From: an uncultured Collinsella sp.
Lineage (GTDB): Bacteria; Actinomycetota; Coriobacteriia; Coriobacteriales; Coriobacteriaceae
Length of the DNA: 43,946 nucleotides
Direction of reading: 5' to 3'
NCBI GenBank assembly: GCA_900550415.1
Contig: URSO01000011.1
Coordinates: 1-43,946, forward strand
Part shown: positions 23,573 to 31,255 of the stretch, in pieces
Layout of the letters: the number at the start of each line of letters is the position of its first letter
How positions within the stretch are numbered: position 1 is the stretch's first letter
Position numbers and translations under genes: made by a program
Notes under the pieces: model-generated
What the model saw: the letters and a program-made list of their open reading frames with translations, nothing else
The model's database searches: none
Told to the model about the DNA's origin: nothing

Positions 23573-24574
23573 ATGGCAGATTGCAAACGATATAAGGTGG
23601 CCGCGATCGACCTGGGAACGGTGTCGTCGCGACTGGTGTTGGCCCAGGTCGAGGGCGGGGCGATCGTGGAATCGTCCAAGCATACCGAGATTACCGACCT
23701 GGGCGAGGGCGTGGACGCGACGGGTCGCTTTTGCGAGGCGGCTGTCGAGCGTGTGCTCGATGCGTGTCGCATGTTTGTGGATGAGGCACGTGCCTTTGGG
23801 GCCGCCTGCGTCTGCACCACCTGCACGAGTGCCGCGCGCGATGCGTCCAATGCCGCGCTGCTGCTGGACGGTCTGCGCGATCTGGGGCTCGAACCGCAGG
23901 TGATTCCGGGCGAGGTCGAGGCGCGCCTGACGTTTTTTGGCGTGGCACACGACTTTGCTGGCGAGCGCATCATCGTCGCCGATTCGGGCGGTGGCTCCAC
24001 GGAGCTCGCGACGGGCGTCTATGCGCCTGAGCGCGGGGTCTTTGCGCTGGAGGGAACGCGCTCACTGGACATCGGTTGCCGTCGCGTGACGGAGCGGTTT
24101 TTCTCGGCGCTGCCGCCCGCGGACGGCGAGCTTGCGGTTGCCGCCGCGTGGGCGGGCGAGCAGTTCTCCGCCTATTTTAAGGGCCTGCCGAGCAATTATG
24201 AGCGTGCAGAGCGCCTGGTCGCGGTGGGCGGTACCGTCACTACGCTCGTGGCGCTGGTCCACGAACTGGAGCCGTACGACTCGAGCTTTGTGCACCTGCG
24301 CGAGCTTTCGATGGAGCAGATTTCTGCCGCTATCGAGCGCATGTCCACGCTGGACGTGGAGAGCATTGCCGCGTTGCCAGGCGTGCAGCCCAAGCGCGCG
24401 GGCGTGATTCTGGCCGGCGCCGTGGTGATTCGCGAGCTCATGCGCGCCGGTGGCTACGATGCGCTCACCGTAAGCGAGAACAGCCTCCTCGCCGGCATGG
24501 CCGCCGCCATCAACGAGGTTCTCGACGGCGCGACTCCCACCATCGCCTGGACCCCGAGCCTGAGCGCCCTTTAA
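23573..24574 (+). CDS. Exopolyphosphatase / pppGpp phosphohydrolase (Ppx/GppA)
   Basis: 333-residue member of the ASKHA phosphatase fold, removing terminal phosphates from polyphosphate or pppGpp. Motifs are AAIDLGTVSSRLVLAQ (phosphate 1) and VADSGGGSTELATG (phosphate 2), with VAVGGTVTTLVAL in the second domain. It lacks the C-terminal HD extension of E. coli enzymes, as is usual for the shorter actinobacterial Ppx forms. CGGAGGGGAG precedes the ATG at 23573, 28 bases after the DivIC gene. Whether it acts on polyP or pppGpp cannot be told from sequence. Confidence 0.88.
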   Translation: MADCKRYKVAAIDLGTVSSRLVLAQVEGGAIVESSKHTEITDLGEGVDATGRFCEAAVERVLDACRMFVDEARAFGAACVCTTCTSAARDASNAALLLDGLRDLGLEPQVIPGEVEARLTFFGVAHDFAGERIIVADSGGGSTELATGVYAPERGVFALEGTRSLDIGCRRVTERFFSALPPADGELAVAAAWAGEQFSAYFKGLPSNYERAERLVAVGGTVTTLVALVHELEPYDSSFVHLRELSMEQISAAIERMSTLDVESIAALPGVQPKRAGVILAGAVVIRELMRAGGYDALTVSENSLLAGMAAAINEVLDGATPTIAWTPSLSAL

Positions 24575-24586
24575 CCATCCCCTCAT

Positions 24587-24654
24587 AAGTTGCGGTGAAA
24601 TGCGGACTAAAATCGCCCTTTCGGGCCCCAACCAGTCCCTATTCCACCGCAACT
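24587..24654. repeat. 68-bp palindromic element, copy 1 (left of the DUF4143 gene)
   Basis: AAGTTGCGGTGAAA at the left and TTCCACCGCAACT at the right are inverted repeats 68 bp end to end. The second copy at 26171-26239 has the same ends and size. The two copies bracket the DUF4143 ATPase gene. Confidence 0.8.
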
Positions 24655-24659
24655 CAACA

Positions 24660-24703
24660 GCCGGCACCTAGGGACGTTTTTTTCTGCCGGCACCTGGGGA
24701 CAG
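24660..24703. repeat. Direct repeat GCCGGCACCT(A/G)GGGAC
   Basis: Two copies, at 24660-24675 and 24686-24701, separated by GTTTTTTTCT. They lie beyond the stop of the minus-strand ATPase gene, so the T-run is on the wrong strand to terminate it; it could instead terminate ppx transcription. Confidence 0.5.
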
Positions 24704-24728
24704 TCCTTGCTGAGCGCCTCCGCAGCCT

Positions 24729-26030
24729 TTATGCCAGTTTGTCGATTTGCCCAATTTCCCAAAGCGGAATATTGACGAGCGTGTCCTCGTCTCTATATGC
24801 CGCCAGAGAGCTCCTCACGCAACGCTCGAGTTTGAATTTTTCGCAGGCTATTTTCAGACTCTTCGCTTTAAGGTTCTCTGCCGCCTTGACCTCAAGCGGA
24901 AGCACGGTTCCCGCATGGTCGATGGCAAAGTTGGTTTCGGCATTGCCAGAGGTAGAGGACCAATACACGGGAGTTTTGTCTTGGAGCAAAAGCTCCTGCG
25001 CGACGTATTGTTCGGTCAGCGAACCTTTGAACTCGGTAAAAACAGCGGATCCGTTAAGAACGATGGCCGGAGAGAGACCGGAGAGCGCTCCGAGGATGCC
25101 GGTGTCGATGCAGAACAGTTTGAAGCCCGAGAGGTCTTCGTAGCTCGAGAGCGGTGCCTTTAGAGCGGAAACACGTGGCGCCTTATGAACGATTCCGTAG
25201 TCCGTGAGCCACTGGAGGCTTTCCTCAAAATCGCGTGCGCGCGCTCCAGGGCGAAGGGCGCCATAGACAAACTTCTTGTTCTCCTTGGCAAGCTGGCCGG
25301 GAAGGGATTTCCAAACCAACCTCATGCGCTCGACGATGCGGGCGGGTGCATGTTTGCCAAAATCGGATTCGTAAGCCTCGATGATTTGCTGCTGAAGCCT
25401 TCGGGCTTCAATGAAGTCGCGTGTCTCGGCGAAAGCGGAGACAACTTCGGGCATACCACCGACAACAAGGTATTCCTTGAGCAAGTGCACGAGCTTTTCG
25501 GTGACGTTTGCTAGAAGGTTCATGTCTGCGGCAAGGATGGCGTCGGCGAGCGGGTTGCCGTCGACGGCGCGAACGAACTCGGCAAACCCCATGGGACGCA
25601 TGGTGAGCTGGTCGATTTTGCCGACGGGAAATGACTCGTTTTCGCGTCGGAGCGCGAGGCCCATATAGGAACCGGCTGCTACGATGTGGTATTCGGGTGC
25701 AAGCTCGTTGAAGTACTTGAGCGAGGTGATCCCGCGTGGCGCCTCTTGGATCTCGTCGAAGATGATGAGCGTGTCTGTCGGCGTTACGGTTTGGCCACGT
25801 AGGAGCTCTATCTGGGAGATGATGCGCTTGGGGTCGAGGTCCCCATCGAACAGCGAGCGTGTGCTCGGCTCGAGCATAAAGTCAAAACGAATGACGCTTC
25901 GATACTGCTGGCTTGCGAATTCGTTAAGAAGCCAAGTCTTTCCTGTCTGGCGGGCTCCCTTAAGCAAGAGAGGTTTGCGATTCGCCCTTGATTTCCAAGC
26001 GATAAGTTCACTCATAAGCTGTCGTTGCAT
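24729..26030 (-). CDS. AAA ATPase with C-terminal DUF4143 domain
   Basis: 433-residue archaeal-type ATPase family protein. Walker A is LLKGARQTGKTW near residue 23; Walker B is TLIIFDEIQEAP; the arginine-rich sensor region and VVGGMPEVV follow. The C-terminal DUF4143 part ends in FAIDHAGTVLPLEVKAAENLK, which resembles a PD-(D/E)xK nuclease-like core. The function of this large accessory family is not established; defence, toxin-like and mobile roles have been proposed. The ATG at 26030 follows GGGAGG; a TTG at 26042 would remove that site. It has a lower GC look than its neighbours and is flanked by paired repeats, which suggests it arrived as a cassette. Confidence 0.87.
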   Translation of the reverse strand: MQRQLMSELIAWKSRANRKPLLLKGARQTGKTWLLNEFASQQYRSVIRFDFMLEPSTRSLFDGDLDPKRIISQIELLRGQTVTPTDTLIIFDEIQEAPRGITSLKYFNELAPEYHIVAAGSYMGLALRRENESFPVGKIDQLTMRPMGFAEFVRAVDGNPLADAILAADMNLLANVTEKLVHLLKEYLVVGGMPEVVSAFAETRDFIEARRLQQQIIEAYESDFGKHAPARIVERMRLVWKSLPGQLAKENKKFVYGALRPGARARDFEESLQWLTDYGIVHKAPRVSALKAPLSSYEDLSGFKLFCIDTGILGALSGLSPAIVLNGSAVFTEFKGSLTEQYVAQELLLQDKTPVYWSSTSGNAETNFAIDHAGTVLPLEVKAAENLKAKSLKIACEKFKLERCVRSSLAAYRDEDTLVNIPLWEIGQIDKLA

Positions 26031-26076
26031 ATTGCCTCCCAACCCTCTCGGCTAGTATAAGACCATTTGGGCGTTT

Positions 26077-26160
26077 CCATCGGAAAATGTGCGAGACAAC
26101 CACGTTTTTCCATCGGAAAATGTGCGAGACAACCACGTTTTTCCATCGAAAAATGTGGGA
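26077..26160. repeat. 33-bp tandem repeat, about 2.5 units
   Basis: Units begin with CCATCGGAAAATGTGCGAGA at 26077 and 26110, with a diverged partial unit at 26143. They lie just upstream of the DUF4143 gene, on its promoter side. The period is a multiple of three, so a minus-strand frame reads an 11-residue repeat, but that frame has no start signal. Units abut without unique spacers, so this is not a CRISPR array. Confidence 0.85.
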
Positions 26161-26170
26161 GTGCCAATCT

Positions 26171-26239
26171 AAGTTGCGGTGAAAAAGTTCTTAAATGAGC
26201 TGGTAACCAGTCAAAACAGGAACTATTCCACCGCAACTT
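26171..26239. repeat. 69-bp palindromic element, copy 2 (right of the DUF4143 gene)
   Basis: AAGTTGCGGTGAAA (26171-26184) and TTCCACCGCAACTT (26226-26239) are inverted repeats. The interior shares AACCAGTC and CTATTCC with copy 1 at 24587-24654. Confidence 0.8.
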
Positions 26240-26265
26240 ATCATCCGTGTCGGCATCCACAAGAA

Positions 26266-26298
26266 ACGAGCCCGCGTCTCCGGGGGACACGGGCTCGT
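26266..26298 (-). terminator. Second copy of the tRNA-Leu terminator hairpin
   Basis: ACGAGCCCGCGTC pairs with GACACGGGCTCGT. With its flanks it parallels the hairpin at 26455-26494, implying a duplicated tRNA-plus-terminator unit. Confidence 0.6.
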
Positions 26299-26308
26299 AA
26301 ACAATGCG

Positions 26309-26452
26309 TGGTAGGGGCGGTGGGACGTCTGCGAATTTGCGCAGCAAATACGCACCGGCCTCGGTCGCCTGCCGGCGCCCTCGCCGGCTCGCTACAAACG
26401 CTCCGCGTTTGCTTAACGCTCGCCCCCTCGCGGGTTCGAGCCCCACCGGCGT
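26309..26452. other. tRNA-like fragments between the two hairpins
   Basis: TGGTAGGGGCGGTGGGAC at 26309-26326 is identical to the 3' end of tRNA-Leu (26504-26521). A T-arm-like GGGTTCGAGCCCCACC sits near 26432-26447 on the plus strand. No complete cloverleaf could be folded by eye. This looks like a decayed or rearranged tRNA copy, or an insertion scar at the tRNA 3' end. The GC-rich interior has several short inverted repeats. Confidence 0.45.
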
Positions 26453-26454
26453 GC

Positions 26455-26494
26455 AAAAGAAACGGGCCCGCATCCCTGGGAGATACGGGCCCGT
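26455..26494 (-). terminator. Rho-independent terminator of tRNA-Leu
   Basis: On the minus strand ACGGGCCCGTAT and ATGCGGGCCCGT form a stem followed by TTCTTTT. It begins about 10 bases after the tRNA CCA end. Confidence 0.8.
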
Positions 26495-26503
26495 AAAAGC
26501 CAA

Positions 26504-26588
26504 TGGTAGGGGCGGTGGGACTCGAACCCACAATCCTTGCGGCGAGAGATTTTAAGTCTCCTGCGTATGCCAATTCCGCCACGCCCCC
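26504..26588 (-). tRNA. tRNA-Leu (anticodon UAA)
   Basis: 85-nt class II tRNA. The acceptor stem GGGGGCG pairs with CGCCCCT, the D-arm is GCGGAATTGGCATACGC, the anticodon loop CTTAAAA gives UAA, the variable arm is long and the T-arm contains TTCGAGT. The CCA end is encoded (26504-26506). It reads UUA codons. Confidence 0.95.
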
Positions 26589-26619
26589 GTGAGACTAGAA
26601 GTCTAGCACAAGCCGCCCG

Positions 26620-27243
26620 TTACGCGTTGACAGCCATCGAGTGCTGGCCCGACTTTTCCAAGTACTCGGCAAACTTGGCCTCGTCGCCCTTGTTCTTGTA
26701 CTGCAGGGCCAGCAGGTATTCCAGGCGGCAGCTCTTGACCTTGTCGTCACCGGCCTCTTCGAGCATGCGCTCCAGCTCGGGAATGTCGTTGTGGCGCTTG
26801 AGGATCATCGTGTCGTACATCAGCTGGCATTCGTGTGTGACTGCCTCGGCCTGACCGCCCTCAAAGCCCTTGATCTCGTGCAGCAACTCCTTGGACTTTT
26901 TGCGGTCCTCCTGGCCAACGTAGTAGTTAAAGGCTTTGATCACCAGGTCGACGCGCTGCATCTTGGGCAGGTTGAGTCCCAGCAACAGGTCGAACATCTC
27001 GTTGGCGTGTTCGTGGTCCTCGCGCAACAGATAGGAGTTCAGGCGCAGGTAGTCGCGGTTGTAGCGCGGGTACAGCATGCTGGTGAGTTTGCCGTCGAGC
27101 AAACGATCGAACTCGTCCCACTGTTTGGCAGCCATCAACTGCTGCAGGCGCTTAAACGTGGTGCGTTTTTTGATGCTAAAGAACACCGACACGGCGATAC
27201 AGATGATAACGACGGCGGTCCAGAGTGTGCGGGAATCGGGCAT
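26620..27243 (-). CDS. Membrane-anchored TPR-like protein of unknown function
   Basis: 207 residues with an N-terminal membrane helix (about 8-25, LWTAVVIICIAVSVFFSI) followed by a basic patch and an all-alpha region. Repeated helical units such as MQRVDLVIKAFNYYVGQED and CRLEYLLALQYKNKGDEAKFAEYLEKSG suggest tetratricopeptide-like repeats, so it may be a scaffold on the cytoplasmic face. AAGGACCC lies 4 to 8 bases before the ATG. It ends 31 bases upstream of the tRNA-Leu 5' end on the same strand. I do not recognise a named family. Confidence 0.8.
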   Translation of the reverse strand: MPDSRTLWTAVVIICIAVSVFFSIKKRTTFKRLQQLMAAKQWDEFDRLLDGKLTSMLYPRYNRDYLRLNSYLLREDHEHANEMFDLLLGLNLPKMQRVDLVIKAFNYYVGQEDRKKSKELLHEIKGFEGGQAEAVTHECQLMYDTMILKRHNDIPELERMLEEAGDDKVKSCRLEYLLALQYKNKGDEAKFAEYLEKSGQHSMAVNA

Positions 27244-27406
27244 ATTAGGGTCCTTAGTCGCTCATAAAGCGAGCGGTATGACAACACGTACTGGATGTAT
27301 TATACGCAGCGCGCAAGCAAACTGGCATAAAAGCTCATCGAGGCCGAGTGCCATCGCTCGCTGCGGTACACTTACCTAAAGTAAACCATGAAGGGAGACA
27401 TTACCT

Positions 27407-27694
27407 ATGAAGAAAATCGTTTTGGCTTGCGGTGCTGGCGCTGCTACTTCCACGCTCGTTGCCCAGAAGGTCGCCACCCTGCTCGACGCCAACGGTTACG
27501 CCGACAAGTATGAGATCGTGCAGTGCGCCATCTCCGAGGCCAAGGACGCTTGCGACGAGGGCGCCGACCTGCTGATCGCCACCACCGTTGCCCCCGAGGG
27601 CCTCACCTGCCCGTACGTGAGCGGCGTGCCCTTCATGACCGGCATGAACCGCGTTGCCGCCGAGAAGGCCGTTCTTGACGTCATGGCTCAGTAG
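27407..27694 (+). CDS. Orphan PTS EIIB, galactitol/lactose type
   Basis: 95-residue cytoplasmic EIIB of the GatB type. The N-terminus KKIVLACGAGAATSTLVAQKV has the phospho-accepting cysteine (Cys9) in the P-loop-like CGAGAATS. The length is normal for this family. GAAGGGAGA precedes the ATG. No EIIA or EIIC of this class is adjacent; the only close partner is the VOC gene 11 bases downstream. It may serve a transporter encoded elsewhere or act as a phospho-relay regulator. Confidence 0.88.
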   Translation: MKKIVLACGAGAATSTLVAQKVATLLDANGYADKYEIVQCAISEAKDACDEGADLLIATTVAPEGLTCPYVSGVPFMTGMNRVAAEKAVLDVMAQ

Positions 27695-27705
27695 GCGCTG
27701 CCTGC

Positions 27706-28080
27706 ATGAGTGAGCAGAACGCCAATCCGGTAGAGCTCTTTGGTATGCGCGTTGCCCATGTGGGCATTAACGCTGCCGACCCGGCAGACGCCTTGGAGAT
27801 CGCGGAGCTGTTCTCGACGATGATGGGCCTGCCCGTTATCGAGACCCCGGTTTCGTACTTTAACGATTCGCTGGTCGAGGTTATGAAGCAGAACGGTCGT
27901 GGCACCAAGGGCCACATTGGCTTTGCCGTCAACGACATCGATGCGGCCGAGAAGTGGTTTGCCGAGCGCGGGCTCGAGGTCAACGAGGAGTCGCGCGCGC
28001 TGCTGCCCGACGGTAGCACCAAGCTCGTGTACTTTAAGCGCGAGTTCGCCGGCTTCGCCGTGCACCTGTGCCGCGAGTAG
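27706..28080 (+). CDS. VOC-superfamily protein (aldolase-associated type)
   Basis: 124 residues of the glyoxalase/dioxygenase fold with two beta-alpha-beta-beta-beta modules. The C-terminal part (HIGFAVNDIDAAEKWF, KLVYFKREFAGFAVHLC) resembles the VOC domain that I recall at the C-terminus of some 2-keto-3-deoxy-phosphogluconate aldolases, which would fit sugar-acid metabolism with the upstream EIIB. This comparison is from memory. The ribosome site is weak, consistent with coupling to the EIIB gene. A terminator follows. Confidence 0.75.
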   Translation: MSEQNANPVELFGMRVAHVGINAADPADALEIAELFSTMMGLPVIETPVSYFNDSLVEVMKQNGRGTKGHIGFAVNDIDAAEKWFAERGLEVNEESRALLPDGSTKLVYFKREFAGFAVHLCRE

Positions 28081-28104
28081 CGCACGAGCTGCTTTAGTTA
28101 GCAA

Positions 28105-28141
28105 AAAGGGATAGGGCCGTATGGCCTTATCCCTTTATTTA
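28105..28141 (+). terminator. Rho-independent terminator after the VOC gene
   Basis: AAAGGGATAGGGCC (28105-28118) pairs with GGCCTTATCCCTTT (28123-28136) around GTAT, followed by ATTTAT. Confidence 0.85.
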
Positions 28142-28180
28142 TGCCGAGGGATCGACTTTTGCAACGGTCAAAAAACCGAA

Positions 28181-28357
28181 GTCTAATACTTTTCCGAGAA
28201 GTGAACGAGACAAATCAGCCCCCCCCGAAGCATCGACACTTTAAGGGCATCGTTTCCTGCAGTTTCGATGCTGGAATCCTGCGATTTTGCGGCCGAAAAA
28301 TGCGGATGCTTCGGGGGTCCGAATATGGTCGTTCACTTCTCGGGAAAAGTATTAGAC
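28181..28357. repeat. Palindromic element of 177 bp, copy 1
   Basis: Ends are GTCTAATACTTTTCC...GAACGA (28181-28208) and their near-perfect inverse (28329-28357), differing by one inserted base. The interior is also self-complementary (CCCCCGAAGCATC against GATGCTTCGGGGG). There is no coding content and no clear target-site duplication. It lies just beyond the 3' end of the histidine kinase gene; copy 2 lies beyond the other end of the operon. Confidence 0.85.
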
Positions 28358-28379
28358 CTCGATCCACGAGGGGGCATCC

Positions 28380-29675
28380 CTACCGTGGCAGGCGAATCGT
28401 AAAGCGGCTGCCGACCCCTTCGACCGAGGTCACACCGATGACACCGCCATGGCTATCGACGATCCACTTGGCAATGGCAAGCCCCAGACCCGAGCCCTGC
28501 GCGCCGGCATCGCGCGCGTTGTCGGCGCGGTAGAACCGCTCGAACGCGTGAGCTGCGGATTCCTGGTTCATGCCGATACCCTCGTCCTCAACGCTTATGT
28601 CGATCGTGCCCATGCCCGCATCCGGCGCTACGCCAAACGAGATGGGCGTTCCCGCATCCGAGTACTTGGCGGCATTCTGCACGATCACGCGAAGAGCCTG
28701 CTTTACAAGCGCCATATCGACGGACGCATCGCAGCGCGAGTCGCTGACAAGCGCAGCGTCAAAGGCCAGTCGATACGTGTGCCCGGCATCGATCATCTGT
28801 GATTCTTCGCAAACCTCGCCGACCAGTGCAGCCAGGTTGGTATTCGCGCGCCGCAGCACGGTGCGACCGGCATCGCCGCGTGCCAAAAACAGCAGCTGTT
28901 CCACGAGCTCCTGCATATGCTCGCTTTCGGCTTTGAGCGAGGTGATGGATTCTGCCAGCACGTCCGGGTCGTCTTTGCCCCAGCGGTCGAGCATGTTCAC
29001 GTAGCCCTGAATCACCGCGATGGGCGTGCGCAGCTCGTGGCTCGCATCGTTGACAAAGCGCATCTGCTGCAGCTTGGCCTCTTGCATCTGGCGCAGCAGG
29101 CGGTTGAGTGCGACCTCGATGCTTGCCAGGTCGGCGTCGCCGGTGGTGACGCTCGGCGAGTCGACGCTTGCGCGCTCGATGGCCTGTTCCAGCGTTTCCA
29201 TCTTGCCGCCGGAGAGCTGCATACGGCCGAGCTCGTCCACGCGCAAGGCAAGGTCGTTGAGCGGCGCCATGGTGCGGCGCACGCGGCGGGCGCCGCCGAG
29301 CATGTTGAGCACGCTGATGACCTGCCAACCCATAACGACAAGGTAGAGAGGCCATAGCGCGACGAGGTCCTGCGCGAGGGGGAAGGTCTTGGTGGTACGC
29401 GCAAACTCGACGGTATAGGTGAGCGTTGTCAGGTCCCAGCCGCGTGCGGGCGTCAGCGACATGCCGTGAACGGTGGCGCCGGGGATCCATCCCGCGGTAA
29501 ACGCGCCATCGGGCAGCGTCTGGTTGTAGCCATAGACGAGGATCGCCGCCGCAACAAGCAGCAGTAACAGATCCAGCCAGACGTAGCTCACCAAGCGGCG
29601 CCACATATAGCTCCAGTTGATGGCGCGGGCGATGGAGGTGACGCGCTTAGCCTCGTCGTTACGCGCGGCAGACAT
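28380..29675 (-). CDS. Sensor histidine kinase
   Basis: 431-residue membrane kinase. Two transmembrane segments, at about 32-50 and 104-126, bracket a short extracytoplasmic sensor of about 55 residues. A HAMP-like region follows, then the H-box NDASHELRTPIAVIQ with His213, the N-box RVIVQNAAKYSD, G1 DEGIGMNQ and G2 GSGLGLAIAKWIVDSHGG. The start at 29675 overlaps the response regulator by 17 bases and is preceded by GGGGTGGG. It phosphorylates the response regulator encoded just upstream. The signal is unknown. Confidence 0.93.
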   Translation of the reverse strand: MSAARNDEAKRVTSIARAINWSYMWRRLVSYVWLDLLLLLVAAAILVYGYNQTLPDGAFTAGWIPGATVHGMSLTPARGWDLTTLTYTVEFARTTKTFPLAQDLVALWPLYLVVMGWQVISVLNMLGGARRVRRTMAPLNDLALRVDELGRMQLSGGKMETLEQAIERASVDSPSVTTGDADLASIEVALNRLLRQMQEAKLQQMRFVNDASHELRTPIAVIQGYVNMLDRWGKDDPDVLAESITSLKAESEHMQELVEQLLFLARGDAGRTVLRRANTNLAALVGEVCEESQMIDAGHTYRLAFDAALVSDSRCDASVDMALVKQALRVIVQNAAKYSDAGTPISFGVAPDAGMGTIDISVEDEGIGMNQESAAHAFERFYRADNARDAGAQGSGLGLAIAKWIVDSHGGVIGVTSVEGVGSRFTIRLPR

Positions 29676-30444
29676 AGCCCACCCCGCGCACGGTCTGGAT
29701 GATGCGGGCACTGCCGGCGTCTTCGATCTTGGCGCGCAGGTGCGCGATGTGCACGTCGACGTTGTTAGTGTCGCCCACGTAGTCGTAGCCCAGCGCCTCG
29801 TGCGCGATGCGCTCGCGCGTGAGCACGGTGCCGGCGTGCGCCATAAGCAGGGCGAGGACGTCGAACTCGCGAGCGGTCAGCACGATGGGCGAGCCGCCGA
29901 CCGTGACTTCGCGGCGGTCGGGGTCGAGCGCAACCGAGCCCACGGTGAGCGCGGTGGGGGAGGGCGAGGCAGGGGTCTGGGCCATGTCACTGGCCGGGGG
30001 CATCGCGGTGGCCTTCTCGCCCGCGACGCCCGCCATGCCCGCTCCGGCGCCGACGCCAGCTACGCCCGAAGCCGCCCGCATGGCCTCCGAGCGCTTCAAC
30101 GCCACGCGGATCCGTGCGAACAGCTCCTCAATCGCAAACGGCTTGGTCAGGTAATCGTCGGCGCCGGCATCGAGCCCAGCCACCTTGTCCATCACGGCAT
30201 CGCGCGCGGTGACCATAATCACCGGCACATCCTTGTGCTTGCGGATGCGCCGCAGCACTTCCATACCGTTGAGCTGCGGCAACAGTACGTCGAGCAGAAT
30301 CAGATCGTAGTCGCGCTCCAGCGCCAGGTCAACGGCGGTGCGGCCATCGGCGGCGTGCTCCACCTGGTAGCCCTCGTGCTCCAGCTCGAGGGCTACAAAG
30401 CGGGCGATTTTCTCCTCATCCTCTACGATCAGAATCCGTGCCAT
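29659..30444 (-). CDS. OmpR/PhoB-family response regulator
   Basis: 261 residues: receiver domain (1-120) with the acidic pocket VEDEE, phospho-acceptor Asp52 in LLDVLLPQ and YLTKPFAIEEL; then a winged-helix DNA-binding domain ending near the C-terminus (TAREFDVLALLMAHAG, ALGYDYVGDTNNVDVHI, VRGVGYVCR). A flexible Ala/Gly/Pro-rich linker of about 45 residues between the domains is longer than the usual 10-20. It is 18 bases downstream of the DUF4342 gene and overlaps the kinase gene. Confidence 0.94.
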   Translation of the reverse strand: MARILIVEDEEKIARFVALELEHEGYQVEHAADGRTAVDLALERDYDLILLDVLLPQLNGMEVLRRIRKHKDVPVIMVTARDAVMDKVAGLDAGADDYLTKPFAIEELFARIRVALKRSEAMRAASGVAGVGAGAGMAGVAGEKATAMPPASDMAQTPASPSPTALTVGSVALDPDRREVTVGGSPIVLTAREFDVLALLMAHAGTVLTRERIAHEALGYDYVGDTNNVDVHIAHLRAKIEDAGSARIIQTVRGVGYVCRA

Positions 30445-30462
30445 ATGTGCCCCCGTCTACGA

Positions 30463-31005
30463 TTACTTGTCGTCGTTGAGATTTTGCTTGATGTCGTCCG
30501 CGGCGTCGGCGGCGTGATTCATAAGGTTGTTGATACTGCCGGGCACATCGCCGTCGCTGTCGATGCGGTAGCGCATGCCAAAGAACAGGCCAAGCAGCAT
30601 CAACCATATCGTGGCGCCCCAGGCAAACAAGGCGATGATGGGGATCAGGATGGGAATGTTGAGGATGATCGCATCGCGGCGCGTGGCGATAAACTTGGTG
30701 TCCAGGCTCAGGCGGAAGAGCTTTTTGAGGTACTCCCACACGCTGTCCATCTTCTTGGAGAAGTCAGTCTTTTCGCTCGACTTTTCGTAGGCTGCCTGCG
30801 CGGCGACCATCTCGGCAGAGGGCTCATCGACTGGCGCGGACTCGGTGGCAGCGTGCACCGACGTGGTCTGGGTCTTGCCCTGCGACTCGAGCCAAATGAT
30901 GGCGTCCAAAACGTTGCCATCGGCGGCGTCGAGCGCGGCCTTGGCATCGGTGTAGCTCACGTTGCACTTGGTGCGGATGGTTTCAACTTTTTCGAGGTCG
31001 TCCAT
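30463..31005 (-). CDS. DUF4342 (UBA-like) membrane protein
   Basis: 180 residues. The N-terminal 45 (LEKVETIRTKCNVSYTDAKA...) form a UBA-like helical domain typical of DUF4342. A hydrophobic stretch at about 110-140 (IILNIPILIPIIALFAWGATIW) gives one or two membrane segments. The function is unknown. It is the first gene of the operon with the two-component system, so it may be an accessory to the sensor or a stress-response protein. Confidence 0.8.
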   Translation of the reverse strand: MDDLEKVETIRTKCNVSYTDAKAALDAADGNVLDAIIWLESQGKTQTTSVHAATESAPVDEPSAEMVAAQAAYEKSSEKTDFSKKMDSVWEYLKKLFRLSLDTKFIATRRDAIILNIPILIPIIALFAWGATIWLMLLGLFFGMRYRIDSDGDVPGSINNLMNHAADAADDIKQNLNDDK

Positions 31006-31122
31006 GACCTGTCCCTTCGTTCGATGGGCGCGACGCCGGGCGACTTGCCCGGGCGCGAGCGTTGCGTTCGGCGGCCTGCGTCGCGCGGCGCCGCCCGCCC
31101 TTGGTCGAACTCTATAGTGCAG

Positions 31123-31150
31123 GTTATAGATTAAGCGATTCTTGAGCCAA
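31123..31150 (-). promoter_or_regulatory. Likely promoter of the DUF4342 / two-component operon
   Basis: On the minus strand TTGGCT (31150-31145) and TATAAC (31128-31123) are separated by 16 bases. A long GC-rich leader of about 110 bases precedes the ATG. Confidence 0.45.
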
Positions 31151-31255
31151 GATTAATGTTGGATGAGTTTTTGGGTGGCGTGAGGGAGGAGCGGAATGTG
31201 TCTATTGGGTTGCGCGGGGGAGAAACGACTCGCCTTTTGGGCTGCTGCCGACGAG

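Noticed and set aside
26077..26160. Possible short CRISPR array
   Set aside because: The units abut with no unique spacers and no cas genes are present.
26012..26533. Minus-strand frame translating the 33-bp repeats as an 11-residue repeat protein
   Set aside because: It starts inside the tRNA, runs through a terminator and a palindrome, and has no ribosome site.
29617..31134. 505-codon plus-strand frame opposite the two-component genes
   Set aside because: It crosses three convincing minus-strand genes and their junctions, and has no domain.
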